Source: Patiriisocius marinus (GTDB lineage: Bacteria; Bacteroidota; Bacteroidia; Flavobacteriales; Flavobacteriaceae). Taken from it: DNA of 64,000 nt. The DNA lies in contig NZ_BKCG01000001.1 in assembly GCF_008974325.1 (NCBI RefSeq), forward strand, positions 496,001-560,000, given 5' to 3'. A program made the translations under genes and the position numbers. Positions 26,630 through 35,971 of the stretch are shown piece by piece; position 1 is the stretch's first letter; the number at the start of each line of letters is the position of its first letter. The notes beneath the pieces were generated by a model. The model ran no database searches, had not been told where the DNA came from, and was given only the letters and a program-made list of their open reading frames with translations.

Positions 26630-27124
26630 TTACTGTCTGTCAAATACAAAAATAGCATTTCCAAAACCTGTAGCAACTGATAATGTTAATCCTTCATTTG
26701 TTACAACAGTAGTAGCATTATTGAATTCCACATCAGCACTTATTCCCGCTGGATCTGTAGTAGTAAGTTCTTCAATTGTAAGAGCTGTTCCATTCAAAGT
26801 ATATGTTCCAGTACTAGTAAATGGACCTTCACAACCTGCAGAAGTATTCCCATCACCGTCAATTTCAATGACTAAATCTGTTCCATTATCTGAATATGTA
26901 CCATCTGCATTGAAGGTTACTGTTGTCATCAAACAAGGAACTTCGTCTAACAAATTAGTTGACGTTTCCCCATCTCCATTATAATCATCATTAAATGGTG
27001 AGTTAGAACTTGTTAATACAAATGTCCCTACTATTGACGCTTCTGTTTCTTCTACATTATCATCATCGCTACCACAAGAGGCAAATACCAAAGCAATTGC
27101 CAGCATACTCATAAATTTTTTCAT
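26630..27124 (-). CDS. Lipoprotein, lipocalin-like
   Basis: The 164-residue protein has a lipoprotein signal with lipobox FASC (Cys17). It is followed by GSDDDN, an acidic stretch after the Cys that resembles the Bacteroidota signal for export to the cell surface. The rest reads as short strands (IVGTFVLTSS, TVTFNADGTYSDNG, GTYTLNGTALTIEE), typical of small lipocalin-like lipoproteins. Asp/Gly-rich turns (DDYNGDGETS, IDGDGNT) could bind calcium. It is monocistronic and convergent with the esterase. Its function is unknown. Confidence 0.8.
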   Translation of the reverse strand: MKKFMSMLAIALVFASCGSDDDNVEETEASIVGTFVLTSSNSPFNDDYNGDGETSTNLLDEVPCLMTTVTFNADGTYSDNGTDLVIEIDGDGNTSAGCEGPFTSTGTYTLNGTALTIEELTTTDPAGISADVEFNNATTVVTNEGLTLSVATGFGNAIFVFDRQ

Positions 27125-27284
27125 TTTTTTTTATTTAGTGAATGTTTAACTAGAATAGAAACGAACGTTAATAGATATTGTTACTTCAGTATTAAAAATT
27201 TAACAATTATATTTAGATATAACCTTTCCAAGAAACTGCTATCTTTATAAACAAACAAGGCTTAATACTATGTAACTCTAATTG

Positions 27285-28340
27285 ATGCAAAAACTAATTT
27301 CAAAGAAGAAACCTACCTATCCAATAACTGAAGCGTTATCGGAATACTTGACTAAATATGCTCGTAATATAAAAATACCCATTTATTATGACGACTTACT
27401 TAGATATCAAGGCTCAGTAACAGTGTACGATAAGCACGGGAATGATTCTTTATGGATACAAGTGTACTACTCTGAGTATGAGCGAAAAGAAATTGAGATT
27501 AGCTTAAAACAAATGTATTCCATTCTACACAGTGATGGGTCTGATGCATTGCTACCCTATTTAAATATTGATAGTATCGATTATTGCACGTTTGGTAACA
27601 GTAAACCTTTTCGTATTAAAGTAAGAAATATTCTAAACGATAATTACATATTTCTTTATATTAAAAAAGCCGATGCTAGCCGTATTTATGGTTTAGAATT
27701 AGAGCACTTACTTTCGCCAAATCATATCAACTTTTTAGTCCACGGAAACACCTTAATTGAAGAACATATTTCTGGAATACCTGGTGATGATTTTATCACA
27801 CATCATCTCGATAAATGTTCAGAACAGGACAAACGTGAAATAGCTAAAGAGTTTGTAAAATTTAATGAACGCTGTTTCGTTCGTCTGTTAGGAGATATGC
27901 GATCGTATAACTATGTAATGGTTTTAACCAATGATTTTGACAGAATTCAATATAGAATTCGCGCTATAGATTTTGACCAACAAAGCTATGAAGGAAATGT
28001 AAAAGTTTATAGACCTCAGTTTCTAAAAGAAAACATTAAATTAGTTGAGTTAGTTTCATCTGTTCTAGAACAACCTTCTATTGAACAATATAAAAGAGAA
28101 GAACGCTCACTACTTGCTAAAAGAGCTACTAGTGCTAATGACAGATTACAAGAATTAATGACTTGTATGAAACGAGACAAAATTTCTCAACCCGAAAAAA
28201 TAAAAGAACTCAAAAAAGCACTCCTTAATTTGACAGGAGATATAGAATTTAAAAAAGCGAAGAACATGGGAGAAATCCTTGACGCAGCACTTGATTTTAT
28301 TATCAGAAATTATCAAAATGAAAACCCATATTTGAGATAA
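27285..28340 (+). CDS. Unrecognised protein with kinase-like motifs
   Basis: The protein has 351 residues from ATG at 27285; a TTG one codon earlier is less likely. I do not recognise a named family. The order of motifs resembles the protein-kinase-like fold: a lysine strand (FLYIKKAD, about 124-131), an acidic helix (LELEHLL, about 138-144), a hinge-like NTLIEEHISGIPGDDF, a catalytic-loop-like LGDMRSYNYVM (Asp near 204, Asn near 209) and AIDFDQ (Asp near 229) in the place of the metal-binding DFG. No transmembrane segment is present. It lies 92 bases upstream of pyruvate carboxylase in the same direction. The fold is inferred by eye; activity is unknown. Confidence 0.7.
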   Translation: MQKLISKKKPTYPITEALSEYLTKYARNIKIPIYYDDLLRYQGSVTVYDKHGNDSLWIQVYYSEYERKEIEISLKQMYSILHSDGSDALLPYLNIDSIDYCTFGNSKPFRIKVRNILNDNYIFLYIKKADASRIYGLELEHLLSPNHINFLVHGNTLIEEHISGIPGDDFITHHLDKCSEQDKREIAKEFVKFNERCFVRLLGDMRSYNYVMVLTNDFDRIQYRIRAIDFDQQSYEGNVKVYRPQFLKENIKLVELVSSVLEQPSIEQYKREERSLLAKRATSANDRLQELMTCMKRDKISQPEKIKELKKALLNLTGDIEFKKAKNMGEILDAALDFIIRNYQNENPYLR

Positions 28341-28432
28341 ATAATTTCTTATAAATAGTTGTGCGAAATTTATTATGCATGCATAGTAAATTGTATCTTC
28401 GTAACCATTGTCATATTTAATAATTCATTACC

Positions 28433-31400
28433 ATGGAAATCAAAAAAGTATTAGTTGCCAACCGAAGCGAAATAGCCATTAGAGTATTACGAGCTTGTAC
28501 GGAAATAAATTTAAAAACAGTTGCCGTATATACCTATGAAGATCGTTACTCTCAACATAGGCTAAAAGCAGATGAATCATACCAAATAGGTGAGGACAAT
28601 GACCCACTTAAACCTTATTTAGATATTGATGCTATTGTAAGTTTAGCTAAAGAAAAAGGCGTAGACGCAATTCACCCTGGTTATGGATTTCTTTCAGAAA
28701 ACTCAAACTTCGCTAGAGCTTGTAAAGAAAACGGCATCATATTTATTGGTCCAGATCCTGAAGTAATGGATGCTTTGGGTGATAAAATAATGGCAAAAAA
28801 GATTGCCGAAAAATGCAAGGTTCCAACTATTAAAAGTAACATTCGCGATTTAACTTCAGTAAAAATTGCGCTTGAAGAAGCTGATGTAATTGGTTATCCA
28901 GTAATGCTTAAAGCAGCCTCAGGTGGAGGTGGTCGTGGTATGAGAGTTATCACAAAACCTGATGACCTTGAAAAGAATTTTGATTCTGCTAAAAACGAAG
29001 CTTTAAACTCCTTTGGAGACGACACGATGTTTTTAGAAAAGTATGTGGTAAACCCAAAACATATTGAAGTACAAATTGTAGCTGATAACCACGGAAATAT
29101 TCGCCACCTTTTTGAACGTGACTGTTCAGTACAACGTCGTCATCAAAAAGTAGTAGAAGTTGCACCTTCACATAATGTATCACAATCAGTAAAAGATGCA
29201 CTTTATAAATATGCAATAGCAATTGCCGAAGAGGTTAATTACAATAATGTAGGTACTGTTGAATTTTTAGTAGACGAAGACGATACCATTTACTTTATTG
29301 AAGTAAACCCAAGAATACAAGTTGAACATACCGTAACCGAAATGGTGACTGGAATCGACTTAATTAAAACACAAATTTTTGTTGCTGGAGGATATAAATT
29401 AGACAGTCAGCAAATTAAGATATATGCGCAAGATACATTAGCAACCTATGGTTTTGCACTTCAATGTAGATTGACAACTGAAGATCCTACAAACGATTTT
29501 ACCCCAGATTACGGAACAATTACCACATATCGTAGTGCCTCTGGAATGGGAATTCGCCTAGACGCTGGTAGTATTTATCAATCATACAAAGTGAGTCCGT
29601 TTTTTGACTCTATGCTAGTAAAAGTTTCAGCTCACGGCCGAACGCTCGATGGTGCCGTTAGAAAAATGACTAGAGCTTTAAAGGAGTTCAGAATTAGAGG
29701 GGTGAAAACGAATGTTCACTTTCTTCAAAATGTAATTTTACATGAAGATTTTAAGAGTGGGAAAGCTTCGGTTAATTTTATTAAAAACAACCCATCTCTT
29801 TTCAAAATTAAAATACCGCAGGATAGAACAACTAAGATTACAAATTATTTAGGTGAAATTATAGTTAACGGAAGTCCAGATGTAAAATTTGTGAATCCAA
29901 ACGCTGTATTTAGAATCCCAAAAGTTCCAGCTTTTGACCCTAAAGCAGCTTTCCCAAAAGGAACTAAAGATTTATTAACGGAACTAGGTCCAGAAGGATT
30001 TAGCAAGTGGCTTAAAGCCGAAAAGAAAATCCATTATACAGACACTACAATTCGTGATGCTCATCAATCATTACTAGCAACAAGAATGCGTACTAAAGAT
30101 ATGGTTGCAGTTGCTGAAAGTTATGCCAAAAACCACCCGAACATTTTCAGTATTGAAATGTGGGGAGGAGCTACCTTCGATGTATGTATGCGTTTTTTAA
30201 ATGAAAGCCCTTGGACACGTTTACGTGAGCTTAGAAAACTAATGCCAAATGTGCTTTTCCAGATGCTTTTAAGAGGATCTAATGGTGTTGGCTACAAAGC
30301 ATACCCAGATAACTTGATTGAAAAATTTGTTGAAAAGTCTTGGGAAAATGGTGTAGACGTTTTCAGAATATTTGATTCTTTAAATTGGGTAAATGCAATG
30401 GCACCAAGTATAGAATATGTTCGTAACAAAACTGGTGGACTTGCTGAAGCAGCCATAAGCTACACAGGCGATATTTTAGATAAAAGCAATACAAAATATA
30501 CGTTAGCATATTACACACAACTAGCAAAAGATCTCGAAAATGCAGGAGCACATATTATTGCCATAAAAGATATGGCTGGATTGCTTACTCCATATGCAGC
30601 TAGCGAACTTGTTTTAGCATTAAAAGACACTGTTAATGTACCATTACATCTACATACTCACGACACCTCCTCTATACAATCTGCTACGTATTTAAAAGCG
30701 ATTGAAGCAGGAGTTGATGTAGTTGACGTAGCGTTAGCAGGATTGAGCGGTTTAACATCACAACCTAACTTTAATAGTGTGGTGGAGATGATGAAACATC
30801 ACGAAAGAGCAAACCCAATTGATCTTCCATCATTAAATTCATACTCAAATTACTGGGAAGATGTACGCGAATATTACTATCCTTTTGAGTCAGGTTTAAA
30901 AGCAGGAACGGCTGAAGTATATACACACGAAATACCAGGAGGACAATATTCTAATTTGCGGCCTCAAGCAACAGCGCTTGGATTAGGGGATCGTTTCGAA
31001 GAAGTTAAAAAAATGTACGCTGAGGTAAATATGCTCTTCGGAAATTTAGTAAAAGTGACACCTAGCTCTAAAGTTGTTGGAGATATGGCTATCTATATGG
31101 TGACAAACAATCTAACTCCAAAGGATATTTTTGAACGTGGAGCTTCGCTATCATTTCCAGAATCTGTTGTAAGCTTCTTTAGAGGTGACTTAGGTCAACC
31201 TCAAGGAGGGTTTCCTAAAGAATTACAGGCAATCATTCTTAAAAATGAAGTTCCTTATACAGATAGACCAAATGCACATTTAGCACCTATTGATTTTACA
31301 AAAGAATTTAAAGAATTTGAAAAGAAATTTCAGCAGGACTTTAGTAGACCTATTGAATTTGAAGACTTTTTAAGCTATAGTTTATATCCTCGTGTGTTTG

Positions 31401-31885
31401 AAGATGCACATAACAATTATAAAAAATACGGGAATGTAGCAATACTACCTACTAAAAATTTCTTCTTTGGTATGGAACAGCGAGAAGAAATAATGATTGA
31501 ACTAGAACCAGGTAAAACAATTATTGTTAAACTACTCTCAGTAACTCCTCCTAATGATGAGGGAAAACGAATGGTTTTCTTTAAAGTTAATGGTGAAAAT
31601 AGATTAGTCGAAATTATTGACAAATCGCTTAACATTTCAATAAAGCAAAATGACAAAGCTGATAGTGCAGATGAAAATCAATATGGTGCACCATTGCAAG
31701 GAATGCTTTATAAAGTTTTAGTAAAACCAGGACAAAAAGTAAAAGAAAACGACCATCTATTCATCATTGAAGCAATGAAAATGGAAACAACTGTTACTGC
31801 TTTAAAAGACGGAACAGTCTCTTCAGTAACGTTGAAAGAAGGTGAAATGGTTATGACAGGTGATTTAGTTTTAAACATTGAATAA
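28433..31885 (+). CDS. pyc: Pyruvate carboxylase
   Basis: This is a single-chain, 1150-residue pyruvate carboxylase. The biotin carboxylase part covers about 1-460 (VANRSEIAIRVLRAC, the ATP-binding GGGGRGMRV, FIEVNPRIQVEHTVTE). The carboxyltransferase covers about 530-800 (TDTTIRDAHQSLLATRMRT, IKDMAG, LHTHDT). The C-terminal biotinyl domain carries the attachment lysine Lys1116 in EAMKMETT. It makes oxaloacetate from pyruvate and bicarbonate, filling the citric acid cycle. It starts with ATG at 28433 (ACCATGG) and ends in a strong terminator at 31891. Confidence 0.97.
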   Translation: MEIKKVLVANRSEIAIRVLRACTEINLKTVAVYTYEDRYSQHRLKADESYQIGEDNDPLKPYLDIDAIVSLAKEKGVDAIHPGYGFLSENSNFARACKENGIIFIGPDPEVMDALGDKIMAKKIAEKCKVPTIKSNIRDLTSVKIALEEADVIGYPVMLKAASGGGGRGMRVITKPDDLEKNFDSAKNEALNSFGDDTMFLEKYVVNPKHIEVQIVADNHGNIRHLFERDCSVQRRHQKVVEVAPSHNVSQSVKDALYKYAIAIAEEVNYNNVGTVEFLVDEDDTIYFIEVNPRIQVEHTVTEMVTGIDLIKTQIFVAGGYKLDSQQIKIYAQDTLATYGFALQCRLTTEDPTNDFTPDYGTITTYRSASGMGIRLDAGSIYQSYKVSPFFDSMLVKVSAHGRTLDGAVRKMTRALKEFRIRGVKTNVHFLQNVILHEDFKSGKASVNFIKNNPSLFKIKIPQDRTTKITNYLGEIIVNGSPDVKFVNPNAVFRIPKVPAFDPKAAFPKGTKDLLTELGPEGFSKWLKAEKKIHYTDTTIRDAHQSLLATRMRTKDMVAVAESYAKNHPNIFSIEMWGGATFDVCMRFLNESPWTRLRELRKLMPNVLFQMLLRGSNGVGYKAYPDNLIEKFVEKSWENGVDVFRIFDSLNWVNAMAPSIEYVRNKTGGLAEAAISYTGDILDKSNTKYTLAYYTQLAKDLENAGAHIIAIKDMAGLLTPYAASELVLALKDTVNVPLHLHTHDTSSIQSATYLKAIEAGVDVVDVALAGLSGLTSQPNFNSVVEMMKHHERANPIDLPSLNSYSNYWEDVREYYYPFESGLKAGTAEVYTHEIPGGQYSNLRPQATALGLGDRFEEVKKMYAEVNMLFGNLVKVTPSSKVVGDMAIYMVTNNLTPKDIFERGASLSFPESVVSFFRGDLGQPQGGFPKELQAIILKNEVPYTDRPNAHLAPIDFTKEFKEFEKKFQQDFSRPIEFEDFLSYSLYPRVFEDAHNNYKKYGNVAILPTKNFFFGMEQREEIMIELEPGKTIIVKLLSVTPPNDEGKRMVFFKVNGENRLVEIIDKSLNISIKQNDKADSADENQYGAPLQGMLYKVLVKPGQKVKENDHLFIIEAMKMETTVTALKDGTVSSVTLKEGEMVMTGDLVLNIE

Positions 31886-31890
31886 TACAG

Positions 31891-31933
31891 ATTAAAGCTT
31901 TCAGGATTATTAATTCTGAAAGCTTTAATTTAT
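31891..31933 (+). terminator. Terminator of pyruvate carboxylase gene
   Basis: A perfect 14-base inverted repeat (31891-31904 with 31916-31929) follows the stop codon by 5 bases. Confidence 0.85.
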
Positions 31934-32066
31934 TTAACTAAAACTCTAATTAATTAAAAGTGTGATACTTACCAAATATCAAATTTATTTAAGCAAATTT
32001 CCATTCTTTAAAATTTCAGAATAAAATAGTATTACAAAAACACTTTAAAATATTTGCACTCTCCTA

Positions 32067-32097
32067 TTTGTCAATCAAATAAATAAGCTTATTTTTG
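32067..32097 (+). promoter_or_regulatory. Promoter of rplM-rpsI
   Basis: TTTG (32067-32070), 19 bases, then TATTTTTG (32090-32097) fit the Bacteroidota housekeeping consensus TTTG-N19-TAnnTTTG. Transcription would begin near 32104, giving a leader of about 50 bases. Confidence 0.8.
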
Positions 32098-32152
32098 CCG
32101 TCCTTTAAATAAGGGACAGAAATAATTTATTAATAATTAGACAAAGAACATA

Positions 32153-32611
32153 ATGGATACATTAAGTTACAAAACAGTATCTGCTAACAAAGCCACTGTA
32201 ACAAAAGAGTGGTTAGTAGTAGATGCGGACGGGCACACACTAGGTCGTCTTGCGAGTGAAGTTGCAAAACTTCTTCGTGGTAAACACAAGCCAAGCTTTA
32301 CACCTCACGTAGATTGTGGAGACAATGTGATTATCATTAACGCAAGCAACGTCCAATTAACAGGAAACAAGTGGAGAGACAAATCTTATATTCGCCATAC
32401 GGGTTACCCAGGTGGACAAAGAAGTCTTACTGCTACAGAATTGATGGACAAAAATCCAGCACGCGTGGTGGAGAAAGCTGTAAAAGGAATGTTACCTAAA
32501 AACAAATTAGGAAGTGCAATCTTTAGAAACTTGAAAGTGTATGCTGATGCAAACCACGGTCAAGAAGCTCAAAAACCAAGAGTAATCACTATTAACACCG
32601 CGACGAAATAA
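32153..32611 (+). CDS. rplM: 50S ribosomal protein L13
   Basis: The 152-residue protein is of normal length for L13, with the family segments [25 protein letters not shown] and HTGYPGG and the C-terminal KMLPKN-like stretch ([11 protein letters not shown]). It is part of the large ribosomal subunit. Its stop overlaps the rpsI start by one base (TAATG), so the two are translationally coupled. It has a clear promoter at 32067-32097. The L13-S9 pairing is universal in bacteria. Confidence 0.98.
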   Translation: MDTLSYKTVSANKATVTKEWLVVDADGHTLGRLASEVAKLLRGKHKPSFTPHVDCGDNVIIINASNVQLTGNKWRDKSYIRHTGYPGGQRSLTATELMDKNPARVVEKAVKGMLPKNKLGSAIFRNLKVYADANHGQEAQKPRVITINTATK

Positions 32612-32997
32612 TGGAAAAAATTCACAAAATAGGAAGAAGAAAAACGGCTGTTGCTCGTGTGTACCTTACTGAAGGTAAAGGAGATATTACAGTTAATAAG
32701 CGTGACTTAGCAAGTTACTTTACTACTGCTACATTACAGTACAAAGTAAAGCAGCCATTAGTAATGACTGAAAACGAAACTACTTTTGACATTAACGTTA
32801 ATGTTTACGGTGGTGGTATTACAGGACAAGCTGAAGCTATTCGTCTTGCATTGTCTCGTGCAATGTGTACATTAAACGATGAGAATCGTGGTATTCTTAA
32901 GCCAGAAGGATTACTTACAAGAGACCCAAGAATGGTTGAACGTAAGAAATTCGGTCAAAAGAAAGCCCGTAAAAAATTCCAATTCTCGAAACGTTAA
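32611..32997 (+). CDS. rpsI: 30S ribosomal protein S9
   Basis: The 128-residue S9 protein has the N-terminal IGRRKTAVARV, the GGGITGQAEAIRLALSRA core and a basic C-terminal tail ending FQFSKR, which reaches into the decoding site. The last two residues, Lys-Arg, are conserved. It is co-transcribed with rplM and shares its stop/start overlap. Confidence 0.98.
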   Translation: MEKIHKIGRRKTAVARVYLTEGKGDITVNKRDLASYFTTATLQYKVKQPLVMTENETTFDINVNVYGGGITGQAEAIRLALSRAMCTLNDENRGILKPEGLLTRDPRMVERKKFGQKKARKKFQFSKR

Positions 32998-33090
32998 TAT
33001 TATTTACATTAGTTGTCGCTTTGCATTTATTGCTTTTCGACAGGTTAATATACAAGTTCTTAAATAAATTGAGTATTAAATAAGCTGTTA

Positions 33091-33112
33091 GTCCCGCTCT
33101 GCCGGGCGGGAC
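33091..33112 (+). promoter_or_regulatory. GC-rich hairpin in the rpsI-rpsB gap
   Basis: GTCCCGC (33091-33097) pairs with GCGGGAC (33106-33112) around an 8-base loop. It stands out from the AT-rich surroundings. No T-run follows directly, so it is not a classical terminator. It may be an rpsB leader element, a processing signal or a dispersed GC-rich repeat. The strand is assumed from the flanking genes. Confidence 0.45.
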
Positions 33113-33212
33113 AATTAGTTTAGTATCTAAATCAAGCCTTTACTTTTTAGCATCGCTAAAATTACACAGGAAGATTGACGTCTAAACATACAGAACGTAA
33201 ACTAAAAAAAAC

Positions 33213-34106
33213 ATGGCAACACAAACAAACACAGAAGTTAAAGAACTTCTAAAAGCAGGTGTACACTTTGGACACCTTACAAGAAAGTGGAATCCAAATA
33301 TGGCTCCTTACATCTACATGGAGCGTAATGGAATTCATATAATCAACCTTTACAAAACTGCTGCAAAAATTGACGAAGCAAATGAAGCTTTGAAAAAAAT
33401 TGCTGCTTCAGGACGTAAAGTACTTTTCGTAGCTACAAAAAAACAAGCTAAAGACATCGTTGCAGATAAAGCTAAAGCTGCTAACATGCCTTATATTACT
33501 GAAAGATGGCCTGGTGGAATGTTAACAAACTTTGTTACAATCCGTAAAGCTGTTAAGAAAATGACTTCTATCGACAGAATGAAAGCTGATGGAACGTTCC
33601 TTACACTTTCTAAAAAAGAACGTTTACAAGTTGATCGTTTACGTGCTAAACTAGAAAAGAACTTAGGTTCAATTAGTGATATGACACGTTTACCAGCTGC
33701 ATTATTTATTGTTGATACAACTCGTGAGCACATTGCAGTTGCTGAAGCAATTAAATTGAACATTCCAATTTTCGCAATGGTAGATACGAACAGTGACCCT
33801 AGAGTTATTGATTACGTAATTCCATCTAACGATGATGCATCTAAGTCAATCGAAAAAATTATGGGATCTGTTTCTGAAGCATTAATCGAAGGTTTAGCTG
33901 AACGTAAGTCAGGTAAAGATGCAGATGACGCTAAGGATATGAAAAAAGCTGCTAAAGCCGATTCTAAAAAGGTGAAAGAAGAAACTACAGTTTCTGAAGC
34001 TCCTAATACAAGTGTTTCTGACAAAAAAGCTATGGAGGATGCAAAGCAGCCTGTAAAACTTGAGTCTAAAAAAGAAACTCTAGAAGCTACTAAAGAAGAA
34101 GAGTAA
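33213..34106 (+). CDS. rpsB: 30S ribosomal protein S2 with acidic-basic C-terminal extension
   Basis: The S2 core (residues about 1-228) shows LLKAGVHFGHLTRKWNP, ITERWPGGMLTNF, and FAMVDTNSDP with the final VDYVIPSNDD-like segment. A low-complexity tail of about 70 residues rich in Lys, Ala, Glu and Asp follows, longer than in Escherichia coli; such tails occur in other Bacteroidota. S2 joins the small subunit late and meets the Shine-Dalgarno region, which is of interest because these bacteria use few Shine-Dalgarno sites. It is followed by tsf after 129 bases. Confidence 0.97.
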   Translation: MATQTNTEVKELLKAGVHFGHLTRKWNPNMAPYIYMERNGIHIINLYKTAAKIDEANEALKKIAASGRKVLFVATKKQAKDIVADKAKAANMPYITERWPGGMLTNFVTIRKAVKKMTSIDRMKADGTFLTLSKKERLQVDRLRAKLEKNLGSISDMTRLPAALFIVDTTREHIAVAEAIKLNIPIFAMVDTNSDPRVIDYVIPSNDDASKSIEKIMGSVSEALIEGLAERKSGKDADDAKDMKKAAKADSKKVKEETTVSEAPNTSVSDKKAMEDAKQPVKLESKKETLEATKEEE

Positions 34107-34130
34107 ATCTCGATTCAATATTAAGTATAG

Positions 34131-34176
34131 AGTCGTTTGATTTTTTTTCTTCTGAAATAATTTTAAACGACTTTTT
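34131..34176 (+). terminator. Weak hairpin between rpsB and tsf
   Basis: AGTCGTTT (34131-34138) pairs with AAACGACT (34165-34172) and is followed by TTTT, but the loop is 26 bases. It may attenuate rather than end the rpsB transcript. Confidence 0.4.
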
Positions 34177-34235
34177 AAGTTAAGTAATTTATTAATGCTA
34201 TTCGCAATAGCGGATATTACAAAAATATATTTAAG

Positions 34236-35204
34236 ATGGTAAAAATCACTGCCGCACAAGTAAACGAATTAAGAAAAAAAACCGGAGCTGGAATGATGGA
34301 CTGTAAAAAGGCCCTTGTTGAAGCTGAAGGTAACTTAGAAGATGCAATTGCTGTACTACGTAAAAAAGGACAGAAAATTGCTGAGAAAAGAGCAGACCGC
34401 GACTCTAGTGAAGGTGCTGTTGTTTCTCAAATTAATGATGACAACACAAGAGGTGTTGTGTTATCATTAAACTGTGAAACTGATTTCGTTGCAAATAACG
34501 ATTCATATACTGCAATGGCTAAAGAAATGGCAGCTATCGCTATAAACTATAACACGAAAGAAGAATTTCTTGCTGCAAAGTTTGATGATTCAATGACTGT
34601 TGCTGAAAAATTAATCGAGCAAACAGGTGTTATTGGTGAGAAATTGGAAATTGGAGGTTTTGAAATTCTTGAAGCTCCTTTTGTAGGCACATATATTCAC
34701 GGTAAGAAAATTGGTGCTTTAACTGGTTTAAGTTCTGCTATTGAAGGTGCTGAAAAATTAGCTAAAGAAGTATCAATGCAAGTAGCTTCTATGGGAGCAA
34801 CTACATTATCTTACAAAGATTTTGACGCTGCTTATGTTGCAAGTGAAACTGAAGCACGTATTGCTGCAATTGAAAAAGACAATATTGAGCTTGGACGTTT
34901 AGGAAAAACATTAAAAAATGTTCCTTCTTTTATCTCTAGATCTCAATTAACTGATGATGTTTTAGCTAAAGCTGAAGAAGCTGCTAAAGCTGAATTAAAA
35001 GCTGAAGGAAAGCCTGAACAAATTTGGGACCGCATTCTTCCAGGAAAAATGGAACGTTTTATCGCTGATAATACAACATTAGACCACGAGAAAGCATTAC
35101 TTGATCAAAACTTTATTATGGACGACAAGAAAAATGTAGGTGACTACGTTGCAGCTCACGGAGATGTTTCTGTTGTTGGTTTTAAAAGAGTAACTCTAGC
35201 ATAA
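34236..35204 (+). CDS. tsf: Elongation factor Ts
   Basis: The 322-residue factor opens with the UBA-like domain (KITAAQVNELRKKTGAGMMD). The TDFV motif at 82-85 (NCETDFVANND) contacts EF-Tu, and two core repeats and a coiled-coil insertion follow. It exchanges GDP for GTP on EF-Tu. It is placed after rpsB as in most bacteria and ends at a strong terminator (35248). Confidence 0.97.
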   Translation: MVKITAAQVNELRKKTGAGMMDCKKALVEAEGNLEDAIAVLRKKGQKIAEKRADRDSSEGAVVSQINDDNTRGVVLSLNCETDFVANNDSYTAMAKEMAAIAINYNTKEEFLAAKFDDSMTVAEKLIEQTGVIGEKLEIGGFEILEAPFVGTYIHGKKIGALTGLSSAIEGAEKLAKEVSMQVASMGATTLSYKDFDAAYVASETEARIAAIEKDNIELGRLGKTLKNVPSFISRSQLTDDVLAKAEEAAKAELKAEGKPEQIWDRILPGKMERFIADNTTLDHEKALLDQNFIMDDKKNVGDYVAAHGDVSVVGFKRVTLA

Positions 35205-35247
35205 ACAATACGCAACTACAATTTGTGGTTGTTACTTATTATATATT

Positions 35248-35286
35248 AAATCCGCTTCTAGCTTTTGCTAACGGCGGATTTTTTTA
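35248..35286 (+). terminator. Terminator of tsf
   Basis: AAATCCGC (35248-35255) pairs with GCGGATTT (35274-35281), with an inner TAGC-TTTT-GCTA stem-loop and seven T at 35279-35285. Confidence 0.92.
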
Positions 35287-35334
35287 TTCATGAAAATTAA
35301 GTATTTTGATTTCAAATTATACTGAACGTTATCC

Positions 35335-35952
35335 ATGAACAAAATCATATTTTTATTTATTATAAGCCTACCACTACTAAGTGTCTCGCAAACTGACGTA
35401 TTAGAAATAAGCGTGAATGAAAAAGACAACATCTTAATATTCAAAGGGCAAAACAGTAGCGATAAAGCTATTGAAGCAACCTTGCAACTTAAAAACATAG
35501 CTGGCTTAAGAGCATCTACTAGACCACAAACAGTTATTATAGAAGCAAAAGAATCAAAAACTATTACAACCGCAGCTATTAAAGGAGCATACAGTTACCA
35601 ATATAATTCTAATTATAAAGTTGTTGAGAAAGCTATACCGCAAAAATCTTTAATCACTCAAAGCAAATATCCATTAGAAAATTTAGAAGAAATTAATAAT
35701 GGCATTGTGGTGTTTGATAAAACTGACTGTCCAAGATGTAACAGAACTGTATCCTTCTTATCTGAAAACAAAATACCATTTAAAACTATTGATATAAGAA
35801 AAAATAAAAAAGGTTTAGCCCTTATGAATAAACTTTTAATAGAGGATGGAAATGAAAGCAACTTCACTACACCAGTTATACTTGTAAACGGTGAAATATC
35901 ATATAGCCATGAAGATCTTGAGGCATTTCTAAGTAGTTTACTTAAAAAATAA
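35335..35952 (+). CDS. Secreted protein with a glutaredoxin-like C-terminal domain
   Basis: The 205-residue protein has a signal peptide (1-19), an N-terminal beta-rich domain (about 20-110) that I do not recognise, and a glutaredoxin domain (about 122-205). The redox motif is Cys132-Pro-Arg-Cys135 (KTDCPRCNRT), the TTPVILVNG segment holds the cis-proline, and a YSHEDLEAFL helix follows. It should act in the periplasm as a thiol-disulfide exchanger. The N-terminal domain may bind a partner. It is monocistronic, between tsf and a decayed regulator. Confidence 0.83.
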   Translation: MNKIIFLFIISLPLLSVSQTDVLEISVNEKDNILIFKGQNSSDKAIEATLQLKNIAGLRASTRPQTVIIEAKESKTITTAAIKGAYSYQYNSNYKVVEKAIPQKSLITQSKYPLENLEEINNGIVVFDKTDCPRCNRTVSFLSENKIPFKTIDIRKNKKGLALMNKLLIEDGNESNFTTPVILVNGEISYSHEDLEAFLSSLLKK

Positions 35953-35971
35953 GTAATTACTAATCATTTTT

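Noticed and set aside
26721-26984. 87-codon frame antisense to the lipoprotein gene
   Set aside because: Low-complexity Ser/Val/Pro content mirrors the Asp/Gly/Thr-rich gene; no signal or domain is seen.
33491-33763. 90-codon frame antisense to rpsB
   Set aside because: It is a shadow of the strongly biased rpsB codons on the other strand, with no start context or domain.
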